NCBI GenBank assembly: GCA_039817415.1 | Contig: JBCBVV010000012.1 | Span: 1 to 64,000 of the forward strand | Reading direction: 5' to 3' | Source: JALEFZ01 sp039817415 | Lineage (GTDB): Bacteria > Bacteroidota > Bacteroidia > J057 | DNA: 64,000 nucleotides | Shown here: one piece after another, positions 54,274 through 62,994 of the stretch | Position numbering within the stretch: position 1 is the first letter of the stretch | How the letters are laid out: the number at the start of each line of letters is the position of its first letter | The notes under the pieces: model-generated | What the model was told of the DNA's origin: nothing | Seen by the model: the letters and a program-made list of their open reading frames with translations, nothing else | Databases searched by the model: none | Translations under genes and position numbers: made by a program

Positions 54274-55020
54274 ATGAGTAGACTGCTAGTAGCTTTTTGC
54301 TTCTTTTGCTTGCCTTTTTTGTCATGGGCACAAGCTGAAGAAGTAATTGATGGGTATGATCTTCAAACATCTTCCTTTCTCACAACGCCAGAAACCGAAT
54401 GGTCCCTTGAAGAAATCAAGCTCATTCAAAGTGGGGAGAAAAATGATCCACTCAGGTTATTTCTCATTACCAATCCCGCAGATTCTGTCTTGCTGAGAAC
54501 CCAAAGCCAAGATGTTATTCCAGATGAGGATGATGCTGTCCTCAATTCTTTCATTGATAGATTGTATGCTACCGTAACTGACTCAGCAAGTATGGGGGTA
54601 GGAATAGCTGCTCCACAAGTAGGCTTGTTACGCAATATTATCTGGGTTCAGCGTTTTGATAAGGAAGGCTTCCCCTTTGAGGTGTATTTGAATCCCGTTA
54701 TTCGTCAGTACTCAAAGAAAAGGCAATGCGGACCAGAAGGATGTTTATCCATTCCCGAGGTACGTGATTCTGTCTTTAGATCATATGCGATTCTCCTTGA
54801 ATACGATGATAGAAAGGGAGAGCACCATTATGAGTTGGTTGAAGACTTTACAGCTGTTATTTTTCAGCACGAAATTGATCACCTGAATGGGATTGTTTTT
54901 ACGGATCATGTTCAGGAAGAACTCGCGCAAGCCAAAGCCAGAGAAAAAAACAAAGCAAAGATTATTCAGGACAAAGAGGGAGCAGATTCACCCCTTGATC
55001 CTAATGAAGAAAAAGACTAA
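54274..55020 (+). CDS. def: Exported peptide deformylase
   Basis: The 248-aa protein contains all three deformylase motifs: GVGIAAPQVG (about 109-118), EGCLSIP (metal ligand Cys157) and QHEIDHLNG (His199, Glu200, His203). It also has a clear signal peptide (MSRLLVAFCFFCLPFLSWAQ) and about 70 residues before the first motif, unlike ordinary cytoplasmic enzymes. It should remove formyl groups outside the cytoplasm, where formyl-Met peptides come from cleaved signal sequences or shed proteins; this role is an inference. The ATG at 54274 is preferred to a TTG at 54268. It starts 11 bp after the C1 peptidase gene and its stop codon overlaps the next gene. Confidence 0.92.
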   Translation: MSRLLVAFCFFCLPFLSWAQAEEVIDGYDLQTSSFLTTPETEWSLEEIKLIQSGEKNDPLRLFLITNPADSVLLRTQSQDVIPDEDDAVLNSFIDRLYATVTDSASMGVGIAAPQVGLLRNIIWVQRFDKEGFPFEVYLNPVIRQYSKKRQCGPEGCLSIPEVRDSVFRSYAILLEYDDRKGEHHYELVEDFTAVIFQHEIDHLNGIVFTDHVQEELAQAKAREKNKAKIIQDKEGADSPLDPNEEKD

Positions 55021-55631
55021 TGAAACACATACTCCTTTTTCCCTTGACGGTCATTTTGCTCTGTGCATGTAACAGAGAGGTCGAAAATCTCTCAGAAAAT
55101 CCCAAGTTAAAGGAGGCTTATGTGATTCATCAACAGTCAGTCGAGCTCTATAAAGAGGTGAAAGGAACAAAGGATTCCCTTTCGGTTTGGTTGAAGAATT
55201 TCTCTGCAGTAGCGTTGGGGGTACTTTCTGAAGCGGAAGAAGAGGCTTCCATTGCCACTTACCTAAAGGCGGTTGATAAAGAGTTCATGAGTAAAGAAAA
55301 TGTCATGATTATGCAAGATCAAATGGAGCACTATGACTCTACTTTGCAAGCATGGCACGAATCCCTTACTGAAGTTCCTGGATTTCAGGACCATGAAACG
55401 CATCATCCTGACCACAATCATGGAGAGAGTTTAATCAAGGACATTCCACCCAAAAAGATCCTGAAGATGCAAAAGAAGCATTTAGAGGATCTCATGAACA
55501 TACAAAAGGAGCTTGATCGAACCGCTCAATCTCGGATTGATCATATCCTTGGAAAAGAAAAGGGGAGAAGTTCTAAGGTAAGTGAACAAAGGCTGGCAGC
55601 CTATAAAAGCCTGTATATCAATTTAGACTAA
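55020..55631 (+). CDS. Histidine-rich lipoprotein, unknown function
   Basis: The 203-aa protein has a lipoprotein signal (FPLTVILLCAC), a helical, Lys/Glu-rich body and, at about residues 125-137, a cluster of His (HETHHPDHNHGE) that could bind metal such as zinc. Its start codon overlaps the deformylase stop codon (TAATG), implying translational coupling. A metal-supply or partner role for the exported deformylase is possible but unproven. Confidence 0.75.
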   Translation: MKHILLFPLTVILLCACNREVENLSENPKLKEAYVIHQQSVELYKEVKGTKDSLSVWLKNFSAVALGVLSEAEEEASIATYLKAVDKEFMSKENVMIMQDQMEHYDSTLQAWHESLTEVPGFQDHETHHPDHNHGESLIKDIPPKKILKMQKKHLEDLMNIQKELDRTAQSRIDHILGKEKGRSSKVSEQRLAAYKSLYINLD

Positions 55632-55641
55632 CAAAATTTTC

Positions 55642-56019
55642 ATGAAAATAGCGGTAGATTTTGACGGAGTACTTCATCTCTATTCAAAAGGATGGAATGG
55701 TGGTGAGATTTATGATCCTCCCGTGCCTGGCGCCAAAGAGGCTATGGAAAAACTAAAGGAGGCCGGCCACACCATTTATATATTTAGCACCCGTAGCAAT
55801 AAGATTTTCCGTAAAAAAGATCCTGTCGATCATAACAAAGCCATGAAGGAATGGCTTGAAAAGCATGACATCCCCTTCGATAAAATCTGGACCTTCGGTA
55901 AACCCATGGCCGATGTCTTTATTGATGACCGAGCCGTTGGTTTCCGTGGGAATTGGGACCAAACCGTTGCAGAGGTAATGGATTTCAAGGTCTGGAACCA
56001 GGAAAAAAAGGAAGGTTAG
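55642..56019 (+). CDS. HAD-superfamily hydrolase (BT0820-like)
   Basis: The 125-aa small HAD-fold protein has DFDGVLH (nucleophile Asp6 and Asp8), the Thr/Ser motif IYIFSTRSN, and the acid motif DVFIDDRA near the end. Compact phosphatases of this group have no cap domain. The substrate is unknown. Its stop codon overlaps the convergent yidD by 4 bp. Confidence 0.87.
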   Translation: MKIAVDFDGVLHLYSKGWNGGEIYDPPVPGAKEAMEKLKEAGHTIYIFSTRSNKIFRKKDPVDHNKAMKEWLEKHDIPFDKIWTFGKPMADVFIDDRAVGFRGNWDQTVAEVMDFKVWNQEKKEG

Positions 56020-56267
56020 GATTTTTCTTCTTTAGGAGGGACAGGATCATAACCATGTCCACCCCAAGGATGGCAGGATGAAATTCGTTTGATCGCCATC
56101 CAACCCCCCTTAAATGGGCCATGGACCTTGATGGCCTCTATAGCATAGTTTGAGCAAGTTGGTGTATACCTGCAACTAGCAGGTGTCAAGGGTGAAATCA
56201 CGCCTTGATAAAACTTAACCAGCCCTATGAAGATGGTTGAAAATCCCTTCTTGATCAGCCTAATCAT
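56016..56267 (-). CDS. yidD: Membrane protein insertion efficiency factor
   Basis: The 83-aa protein matches the YidD family: FYQGVISPLTPASCRYTPTCSNYAIEAI with its conserved Cys, followed by GGWMAIKRISSCHPWGGHGYDPVP. It helps YidC-mediated membrane insertion. Confidence 0.97.
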   Translation of the reverse strand: MIRLIKKGFSTIFIGLVKFYQGVISPLTPASCRYTPTCSNYAIEAIKVHGPFKGGWMAIKRISSCHPWGGHGYDPVPPKEEKS

Positions 56268-56355
56268 ATGCTTTTTGTATCTTTAGATGGTTAAGAGCTA
56301 ACAATATTGTATAGCTTTTTACCTTTTATTCTTTTGCACATAAATATACCTATCC

Positions 56356-57648
56356 ATGCGCACTCTTTTTATCCTTTTTGGGACATGTTTTGTGCTGACA
56401 CTTCCCTCGAAAGCCCAATTTAAAAATATTTTACTTGACGATAAGTATCTAGGGTATAACCCTTGTGAACCAAGCATTACCATCAACTATAAAAATCCCA
56501 ATAATATTGTTGGAGGTGCTGTCTTGGATAAGGTGTATGTAAGCGAAGATGGGGGGAATACGTGGAAGATGTCTCGAATAAAGTCCTCCTATGGAGTTTT
56601 TGGAGACCCATGCCTAGTCTCAGATAGGAAAGGGAATTTATATTATTTCCATCTGGCTAATCCCAAAAATCCAGAAAGAAAGGATAGTTGGTTAGATAGA
56701 ATTGTGTGCCAAGTATCTAAAGATGGAGGAAAGACATGGAGTGATGGTTCTTACATGGGCCTTTTGCCTCCAAAAGACCAAGACAAAGAATGGGCAGTGG
56801 CACATCCCAAGAAAAACAGAATTTATGCTAGCTGGACTCAGTTTGACAAGTATGATAGCAAAGAGAGCCAGGATGTAACCAATATTCTCTTTTCCTATTC
56901 CAAGGACAAGGGCAAATCGTGGGCTCCTGCTGTTCGAATCAACGAATTGAGTGGGAATTGTTTGGATGATGATGGCACGGTAGAAGGAGCGGTACCGTCT
57001 GTTGGGCCAAAGGGTGAAATCTATGTGGCTTGGGCATTGAATGAAAAAATATACTTCGACAAGAGTACGGATGGGGGGAAAACTTGGTTGGACAAAGACA
57101 TCGTGGCGGCTACTCAGCCAGGGGGATGGACCATTAACATTCCCGGATTGAATCGATCAAATGGGATGCCCGTAACCGCTGTGGATTTATCTAAAGGTCC
57201 TCATCGTGGTACAGTTTATATCAACTGGGCAGACCAACGAAATGGAGAAGATGATACCGATATTTTTCTGGCAAAGTCTACAGATGGAGGCATGACATGG
57301 TCTAACCCCCTAAGAGTAAACAATGATGCTGCTGGAAAACACCAGTTCCTAACTTGGATGAGTGTTGATCCTAAAACTGGCAAGATATACATCGTATTTT
57401 ATGACAGAAGAGATCATGAAGGGGAAGAAACAGATGTTTACTTAGCCTGGTCAGATGATGGAGGAGCCAATTTCACCAATGTGAAAATCAGTGAAAAACC
57501 CTTTACCCCTACGGTAGGGACCTTTTTTGGAGACTATAATGACATCGACGCTTTTGATGGAACGATTGTCCCTATTTGGACACGAATGGACCAAGGAAGA
57601 ACTTCTGTCTATACAACTGTTATCAAAGAGGAACAATTAAAGAAATAG
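56356..57648 (+). CDS. Exported Asp-box (sialidase-fold) protein
   Basis: The 430-aa protein has a signal peptide (FILFGTCFVLTLPSKAQ) and five Asp-box motifs of the type S-x-D-G-G-x-T-W (SEDGGNTW, SKDGGKTW, STDGGKTW, STDGGMTW, SDDGGANF), a six-bladed propeller pattern. GH33 sialidases use this fold, but I do not see a clear Arg triad or the FRIP motif, so a glycosidase activity is not established. No sorting domain at the C-terminus. Confidence 0.87.
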   Translation: MRTLFILFGTCFVLTLPSKAQFKNILLDDKYLGYNPCEPSITINYKNPNNIVGGAVLDKVYVSEDGGNTWKMSRIKSSYGVFGDPCLVSDRKGNLYYFHLANPKNPERKDSWLDRIVCQVSKDGGKTWSDGSYMGLLPPKDQDKEWAVAHPKKNRIYASWTQFDKYDSKESQDVTNILFSYSKDKGKSWAPAVRINELSGNCLDDDGTVEGAVPSVGPKGEIYVAWALNEKIYFDKSTDGGKTWLDKDIVAATQPGGWTINIPGLNRSNGMPVTAVDLSKGPHRGTVYINWADQRNGEDDTDIFLAKSTDGGMTWSNPLRVNNDAAGKHQFLTWMSVDPKTGKIYIVFYDRRDHEGEETDVYLAWSDDGGANFTNVKISEKPFTPTVGTFFGDYNDIDAFDGTIVPIWTRMDQGRTSVYTTVIKEEQLKK

Positions 57649-57729
57649 GAAAAAGTCCAGTAAAATGCTGAATGTTAGCAGTTGGGGAATATGGATTATG
57701 ATTTTGGAGGAAGATATTTTAATTTGTGG

Positions 57730-57737
57730 TATATTTG
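57730..57737 (+). promoter_or_regulatory. Candidate -7 promoter element of the HU/SPOR gene
   Basis: TATATTTG, exact -7 match about 90 bp before the ATG; a TTTG at 57713 is too close (13 nt) to be a normal -33 element. Confidence 0.35.
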
Positions 57738-57826
57738 GATAAATGGTTTAATGGGGATATTTTTTCCCAAAATGAAAGATTTTTGCATATTGCTCGTTAA
57801 GGAGGTTAAGGATATTCTCTAACACC

Positions 57827-59089
57827 ATGGGTTTAAACGTAGACATCTATTTAAGGAATGCCTTTAAGGAACTTGATGCTTTTTCTCTTCCAGAGATAGG
57901 CACCTTCCGCAAGGTTCATCTTTCTGCCAAACTCGATGAGTTTGATCAGATTGTATTCCCTCCCCGTGTGGAGATTGAATTTTCTCCCCAAGCAGATATG
58001 CGCCTATCCCTCCTACGGTATTTGACCCACCAAATTCAAATGCCTGGAGAAGAAGCAGAAAAGATCATCGCAGATATTTGTTCTGAAATTGAGTCCCAGT
58101 TGAATGCCAATGGAAGGTTTGATCTGGAAGAGATAGGAACCTTATATCGCGACAACCTCGGTTACACGACCTTTAGGGCAGATCAACAAGCCAAGGACAC
58201 ATTCTCCAGTGATTATTTTGGTTTGCATCCAGTTAAAATGACACCGGATGCTGCCGAGATCAAGGATGTGGAGGTAAAAGAACAAGCACGCCATCCAGAA
58301 GACCTTCCAGTCAAAGAAACTGAAAAACGAAATACCAACAACCGCTCAGGTTTTACAGCCTTGACGACGGTTCTGGTGCTTTTGTTGGTGAGTACGATTG
58401 GATTTGCGCTTTACCAGACCAATAGCATGGACAACTTCTTCCGCTTCACTAGAGCGAGTATCCAAGAAGATTCCTACTTGGCGATGGCCGTATCTGAAGA
58501 ATCGTTAGAAGCTTTTGATAGCATGGCTAATCTTGAAGAGTCCTTCGAAGAAAACGAAGGTGAAAATTCCTCAGAACAAGCCAATGAGAAAACAAAACAA
58601 GCAGAAGAAGTTAACAAGGCATCTAATCGTGCAAGCTTAACAGAATCCGTTGCAAGCTCGAATAAACAGGATGCTATAAGAGAGCCATCTGGTGATTCAG
58701 ATGCTGTTGTATATGAAGATGTTGAAAGCCAGCGTACTCGCTCGCTACAGTCCATAGGTTTGCCTAGAGGTGGGTCAACAACTACGGATCAAGCAGATTC
58801 ATCAACCGATAAGCTGATTACAGGGGATCCAAGAGCCAGGTTGGCGGGTCCCAGCAGTGTATTTCACCTTGTAGCCGGTAGTTTTACAAAATCCTCAAGG
58901 GCTAATACATTCAAAAAGGAGTTGGTACAGGAGGGATTTCAGAACATTCAGATCATTCACTCACCTGAGGTGAATGCTTACAGAGTCTCTATTTTTCAGT
59001 CAGATAATGCCGAGTTGGTCCAACAATACAAACAAGTATTGGAGGAGGATGGAAGAAAGTCAGGCTGGATTTTTGAGGAGAAGAACTAA
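57827..59089 (+). CDS. HU-CCDC81/SPOR-domain membrane protein
   Basis: The 420-aa protein starts with an HU-like (HU-CCDC81 bacterial type) region of about 135 residues (LPEIGTFRKV, IEFSPQADMRLSLLRYL, DLEEIGTLYRDN), then a membrane helix (about 175-195; FTALTTVLVLLLVSTIGFALY), a Ser/Glu/Gln-rich linker of about 150 residues and a C-terminal SPOR domain (about 345-420). It could link nucleoid or cytoplasmic DNA to division-site peptidoglycan. The architecture is known from Bacteroidota; the role is not. Confidence 0.9.
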   Translation: MGLNVDIYLRNAFKELDAFSLPEIGTFRKVHLSAKLDEFDQIVFPPRVEIEFSPQADMRLSLLRYLTHQIQMPGEEAEKIIADICSEIESQLNANGRFDLEEIGTLYRDNLGYTTFRADQQAKDTFSSDYFGLHPVKMTPDAAEIKDVEVKEQARHPEDLPVKETEKRNTNNRSGFTALTTVLVLLLVSTIGFALYQTNSMDNFFRFTRASIQEDSYLAMAVSEESLEAFDSMANLEESFEENEGENSSEQANEKTKQAEEVNKASNRASLTESVASSNKQDAIREPSGDSDAVVYEDVESQRTRSLQSIGLPRGGSTTTDQADSSTDKLITGDPRARLAGPSSVFHLVAGSFTKSSRANTFKKELVQEGFQNIQIIHSPEVNAYRVSIFQSDNAELVQQYKQVLEEDGRKSGWIFEEKN

Positions 59090-59111
59090 GGAATTAATGG
59101 TACTATTACAT

Positions 59112-59139
59112 ACGGCCTCCCATTGGGAGGTCTTTTTTT
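59112..59139 (+). terminator. Intrinsic terminator after the HU/SPOR gene
   Basis: GGCCTCCC/GGGAGGTC (6-7 bp stem) followed by seven T, about 22 bp beyond the stop codon. Confidence 0.8.
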
Positions 59140-59353
59140 GTATAGATTTTTAAAGAAAAGAATGTTTTTTTACGTAAACCTTTCAAGGCCAGTCACGTAC
59201 TAAAATGTATCCTTCCGAAAGTTATGCCTGGGTTTTTCCTACCACAGGCCTTAATTGATTGTCTTTTTCGAATAAATTGTAAAAAGAAATTTGGCCTTTT
59301 TAAAAAATTAGGTAGGGAAATTCCTTTTACTCGAAAAATAAAAATAGTCAGAG

Positions 59354-59384
59354 ATTGTTTGATTTTTGAAAATTCATATCTTTG
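59354..59384 (+). promoter_or_regulatory. Promoter of the triple-SPOR gene
   Basis: TATCTTTG (59377-59384) is an exact -7 match, and TTG at 59355-59357 lies 19 nt upstream. Transcription would begin near 59391, which excludes the in-frame start at 59366. Confidence 0.6.
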
Positions 59385-59467
59385 ATTATCATATCATTAG
59401 CATGAAAAACAGGATCCAAATGAGCCAAACGAATGTCGCCGTAATGCCCCGTCAAGATGTGCACGGG

Positions 59468-60406
59468 ATGAAAAGATTGATGATGATTAGCTTTCTCTTG
59501 ATCGCAATGTCGATGGGAAGTCTAGTCTGGGGGCAAGGAACTGCCTACCATTTAATAGCTGGATCTTTTAAGACACTGAAGTCTGCCAATAATCTTCAAG
59601 ATGCCCTTGAGATGAGAGGCTATGCGCCTTTTGTCATTTTTCCGTCAGCTGGATCCTCCAACTATCGCGTTTCAATCTATAGCTCCTACAATAGATATGA
59701 AGTAGAGAGCTTTAAGAATCAAACTCCACAGGCAAAGAAGTATTGGATTCTGCCTGTTGCTGGTGGAGCGATTAACCCTGCTTCGGGAAGCAGTTCTAGG
59801 CTACCTCAAATAACACCTTCTGCGAACAGAGGGAGAGGTTCACTAGAAGGAGTGGCAATTTACCATGTAGTGATTGGTAGTTTCCCCACCAGAGATCAGG
59901 CATTGCGCTCCCAAGGTGCTCGTCAAGCTCAGGGATACAATGCATACATCGTTGAAAATGGGACCAGATCCTATAAGGTGGCTGTTTACAAAGCATATAA
60001 CAAGAGAGAGGCTGATGATTACAAGCAAAATCTGGTGCGCTCTGGGGTGAAAGCATGGGTGATGACACAGGCCCCTATGGCAGGAAGTGATTTTAGAGTT
60101 ATAGATCAGCCCGCTAGAGGTAGCTTCAATAATAACAGAGTTTCCAAGATTACAGGAACAACTGCGATCCAGAATGTGTATCATGTTGTAGCTTCCAGTT
60201 TCAAGACGTTCAATGATGCTGAAGCCTATAAAGTACAAATGAGAAACAATGGCTACGACGCTGTAATTCTGTATCCTAAGCCAGGAGTAAGCAGCTGGTA
60301 TAGAGTTTCTATTGCCCGCTCTCCTTCAAAAGGAGATTTGGTACCTATTCAAAATATCTTCAAGTCTGAAACAAAAAAGAAGACTTGGTTGCACTTTGAG
60401 CAGTAA
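59468..60406 (+). CDS. Exported protein with three SPOR domains
   Basis: The 312-aa protein has a signal peptide (MKRLMMISFLLIAMSMGSLVWGQ) and three SPOR-like repeats: about 25-95 (YHLIAGSFKTLKSANNL), about 135-205 (YHVVIGSFPTRDQAL) and about 235-310 (YHVVASSFKTFNDAEAY). SPOR binds glycan strands stripped of stem peptides, as at division septa. Starts at 59402 or 59420 are also possible and would give a longer N-terminus; 59468 is chosen because it gives a standard signal peptide. Related in wording to the protein at 45310. Confidence 0.82.
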   Translation: MKRLMMISFLLIAMSMGSLVWGQGTAYHLIAGSFKTLKSANNLQDALEMRGYAPFVIFPSAGSSNYRVSIYSSYNRYEVESFKNQTPQAKKYWILPVAGGAINPASGSSSRLPQITPSANRGRGSLEGVAIYHVVIGSFPTRDQALRSQGARQAQGYNAYIVENGTRSYKVAVYKAYNKREADDYKQNLVRSGVKAWVMTQAPMAGSDFRVIDQPARGSFNNNRVSKITGTTAIQNVYHVVASSFKTFNDAEAYKVQMRNNGYDAVILYPKPGVSSWYRVSIARSPSKGDLVPIQNIFKSETKKKTWLHFEQ

Positions 60407-60423
60407 GAAGCAAAACAAAACAT

Positions 60424-60458
60424 CAAAAAAGAGAGCCTGAATAAGGCTCTCTTTTTTG
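60424..60458. terminator. Bidirectional terminator between the SPOR and PBP genes
   Basis: AAAAAAGAGAGCC/GGCTCTCTTTTTT, a 13-bp perfect stem with a 7-nt loop, with A-run and T-run at either side. Serves both convergent genes. Confidence 0.92.
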
Positions 60459-60482
60459 ATTAGAAATGATACATTCACTTTA

Positions 60483-62813
60483 CTAGTTGGCATACATGGT
60501 TCCGTCAAACATCAGCGAGTCTTTTCCGCCATATTGGGAGTACCACCATTGTCTGAAATCCTCCATCTGAATGGGGAAACTATAGCCTGGACAGTCGAGT
60601 TCAGCTTGCCAGGCAGCTTTCAAAGCAGGAAAGGCAGCATCCTCATAGGCAGCAAATTCCTCATCCTGAAGAAGTTTTTTCATGAAGGTGCCGAAGATGG
60701 GGAGTGCCGTTGAAGCTCCTTGACCATAGCTCATATTTTTGAAGTGAATACGTTGGTCATCCGCACCTACCCATGCGCCTGCAGCGAGATAAGGACTGAC
60801 ACCCAAGAACCAGCCATCTGTTTGCTTTTGGGTGGTTCCGGTTTTGCCTGCTAAATCGAGATTCAGTTTGTACTTATTTCTTAATCTTTTTCCGGTACCC
60901 ATGTTGATGACACTTTGCATCATGTGAAGGAGCATGGCAGCATGTTTTTCAGATATGACTTGCCCCCCAAGCAACTGAGCAGTAGCGTCATAAAGAATGG
61001 TTCCGTCTGGCGTTTCTATTCTAACCAGCGGTCGAGGGCGCGTTCTAATGCCCTTATTTGCAATGGTACAGTAAGCCGAAAGAAGATCCTGTAAGGCAAT
61101 TTCACCAGATCCCAGCGCAATTGAAGGCACCTCTGGTAGGGGATAGGGGATACCCATGTCTTCAACCATTTGGCAAACAGCTTTGGGGCCAGTTTGGAGA
61201 ACCATTTTTACAGCCACCACATTTACCGAATGGGTAAGTGCTCCTTCCATGGAATATTCCCCTCCATAAAGTTGATCGGAATTAGAGGGGCGCCAATTTC
61301 CATAAGTTCTATAGGTTGTTCTTTCATTTGGAATGGGGGTACAAGGATCAAGGCCATTCTCCAATGCGGTAGCATATACAAGGGGTTTGAAGGCCGAGCC
61401 TGCCTGTCTTCTAGAGAGAACATGGTCAAATTGAAAAGCTTGGTGATTGAGGCCTCCTACCCACGCTCGAATAAAGCCACTACTTGGGTCCATGGCACAA
61501 AAACCAGGATGCAAGAGGTAATTGCTGTACTGCATGGAATCATATGGGCTCATCAAGGTATCCTGCATACCCTCGTAGGAAAAAAGCTGCATAGGAACAG
61601 CGATTCTAAACAGGCTGTCTATTTCTTTTTCAGAATAGCCCTCTTTTTTCCAGGCTTTGTAGCGAGTAGAGGCTTTCTTTTTTTCGGGGAATAGCTTTTT
61701 CCATTGCTGGTTCCGACTCCATTGACTTTGCTCTTTGTAGAAATTTTTCTGGATACGCTGCATCTCTTTCATGACAGATTCTTCAGCGTAACGTTGGATA
61801 GAACTGTGGATGGGGGTTATGATTTTTAACCCATCTTTATAGATGTTCCAATTGCCTCCACCCGGTTTGGGGATATCCTTTAGAAATTCGTTGAGGAATT
61901 GCCTTAGATAGGAACGAAAATAGGGAGCAAGGCCATCGTGATGTGTAATGGGATGATAGGATAGGTTTAGGGGAAGGGCCACCAGAGAATCTGCCTTTGA
62001 GGATGTCAGAAAGTGGTACTTCTGCATTTGCCTCACGACAATATTTCTTCGTTCTCTGGCTCTGTCAGGGTTTTTGACGGGGTTGTAGGTGGTGGGTGCT
62101 TTTAGCATACCTACGAGAATACATGCTTCATTAAGTTCTAGTTCACTCATCCCATGTCCAAAATAATGCTGACTGGCTGTTTCAAAGCCAAAGGCATGAT
62201 CGCTGAGGTATACTGTATTGATGTAGTGCTCAAGGATTTCTTCCTTTGAAAAAATGGCCTCCAGCCTTCGGGCAATTTCCATTTCCCGAAACTTATTAAA
62301 CATCAGACTTCCAAAGGGATAGGTTTCACGAGGGTACCATTGCTTGGCCAATTGCTGGGTTAGCGTACTTCCCCCTCCTGCTGAGGGATCTCTCCCAAGC
62401 ATTCCTTTAAAAACTACGCGAAAGAGTGATTGGTGGTCAACGCCATTGTGTTCATAAAACCTGATGTCCTCTGTAGCTAAAAGGGCATCCTTCAGAATGC
62501 GCGGGATCTGGGCGCTGGACAACATCGTTCTATCCTTGAAAAAGTACCTGCCTAGTAATTCTCCATCAATGGTGTAAACTTCGGAGGCCTTGCTGTAGGA
62601 ATGGCTGGAAAGTTCTTGACGGTTGGGTAAAGGGCCCCAGTACTCGAGTCTTACAGACCAGTCTAATAGGCTAACAAGCAAGCCCATTAGAAGTAAAAAG
62701 GACAACAACCCACTGAACCATGGGTACTTTCGAACAAAGCCGAATACACGATGCCTGATTCTGGCAAACCATGATGCCCTATTTGTAGATGGTAAATGCC
62801 TTTCCTCCGCCAC
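60483..62813 (-). CDS. Class A penicillin-binding protein (PBP1A type), GTG start
   Basis: A 776-aa bifunctional peptidoglycan synthase: N-terminal membrane helix (about 34-55), glycosyltransferase domain with catalytic Glu in ATEDIRFYEHNGVD and GGSTLTQQLAKQ, then the transpeptidase domain with SxxK in RQAGSAFKPL, SxN in THSVNVVA and KTGT in AGKTGTTQ. The frame opens with GTG at 62813 (AEERHLPS); no ATG is available close by. It polymerises and cross-links peptidoglycan in the periplasm. A -7-like motif lies upstream (62841-62848). Confidence 0.96.
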   Translation of the reverse strand: MAEERHLPSTNRASWFARIRHRVFGFVRKYPWFSGLLSFLLLMGLLVSLLDWSVRLEYWGPLPNRQELSSHSYSKASEVYTIDGELLGRYFFKDRTMLSSAQIPRILKDALLATEDIRFYEHNGVDHQSLFRVVFKGMLGRDPSAGGGSTLTQQLAKQWYPRETYPFGSLMFNKFREMEIARRLEAIFSKEEILEHYINTVYLSDHAFGFETASQHYFGHGMSELELNEACILVGMLKAPTTYNPVKNPDRARERRNIVVRQMQKYHFLTSSKADSLVALPLNLSYHPITHHDGLAPYFRSYLRQFLNEFLKDIPKPGGGNWNIYKDGLKIITPIHSSIQRYAEESVMKEMQRIQKNFYKEQSQWSRNQQWKKLFPEKKKASTRYKAWKKEGYSEKEIDSLFRIAVPMQLFSYEGMQDTLMSPYDSMQYSNYLLHPGFCAMDPSSGFIRAWVGGLNHQAFQFDHVLSRRQAGSAFKPLVYATALENGLDPCTPIPNERTTYRTYGNWRPSNSDQLYGGEYSMEGALTHSVNVVAVKMVLQTGPKAVCQMVEDMGIPYPLPEVPSIALGSGEIALQDLLSAYCTIANKGIRTRPRPLVRIETPDGTILYDATAQLLGGQVISEKHAAMLLHMMQSVINMGTGKRLRNKYKLNLDLAGKTGTTQKQTDGWFLGVSPYLAAGAWVGADDQRIHFKNMSYGQGASTALPIFGTFMKKLLQDEEFAAYEDAAFPALKAAWQAELDCPGYSFPIQMEDFRQWWYSQYGGKDSLMFDGTMYAN

Positions 62814-62840
62814 GTTGTACTGTTATTGGTTCGTTCTAAA

Positions 62841-62848
62841 CAAAAATA
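62841..62848 (-). promoter_or_regulatory. Candidate -7 promoter element of the PBP gene
   Basis: Minus-strand TATTTTTG, an exact -7 match about 28 nt before the GTG start; no -33 match. Confidence 0.4.
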
Positions 62849-62959
62849 TGAAAAAAACTGATGTTGAGGCAGATTATGGGGCTTGAGAATGTGGAAAACT
62901 GCTGTAATGATTCTTTCGTTCATTCCTCTTTCTCGACAAGTTGGCCCGCAATTATTTCC

Positions 62960-62967
62960 TATGTTTG
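62960..62967 (+). promoter_or_regulatory. Candidate -7 promoter element of the SDR gene
   Basis: TATGTTTG, an exact -7 match 27 nt before the ATG; TTG at 62941 is only 16 nt upstream, so the -33 part is weak. Confidence 0.45.
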
Positions 62968-62994
62968 CCCTTCAAACTAAATGAGAAATAACCT

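Noticed and set aside
56356..57648. Calling the Asp-box protein a sialidase
   Set aside because: The propeller motif is clear, but the Arg triad and FRIP motif of GH33 enzymes are not visible.
59366..59467. Longer N-terminus for the triple-SPOR protein
   Set aside because: The first ATG precedes the likely transcription start (-7 element at 59377-59384); 59468 gives a standard signal peptide.
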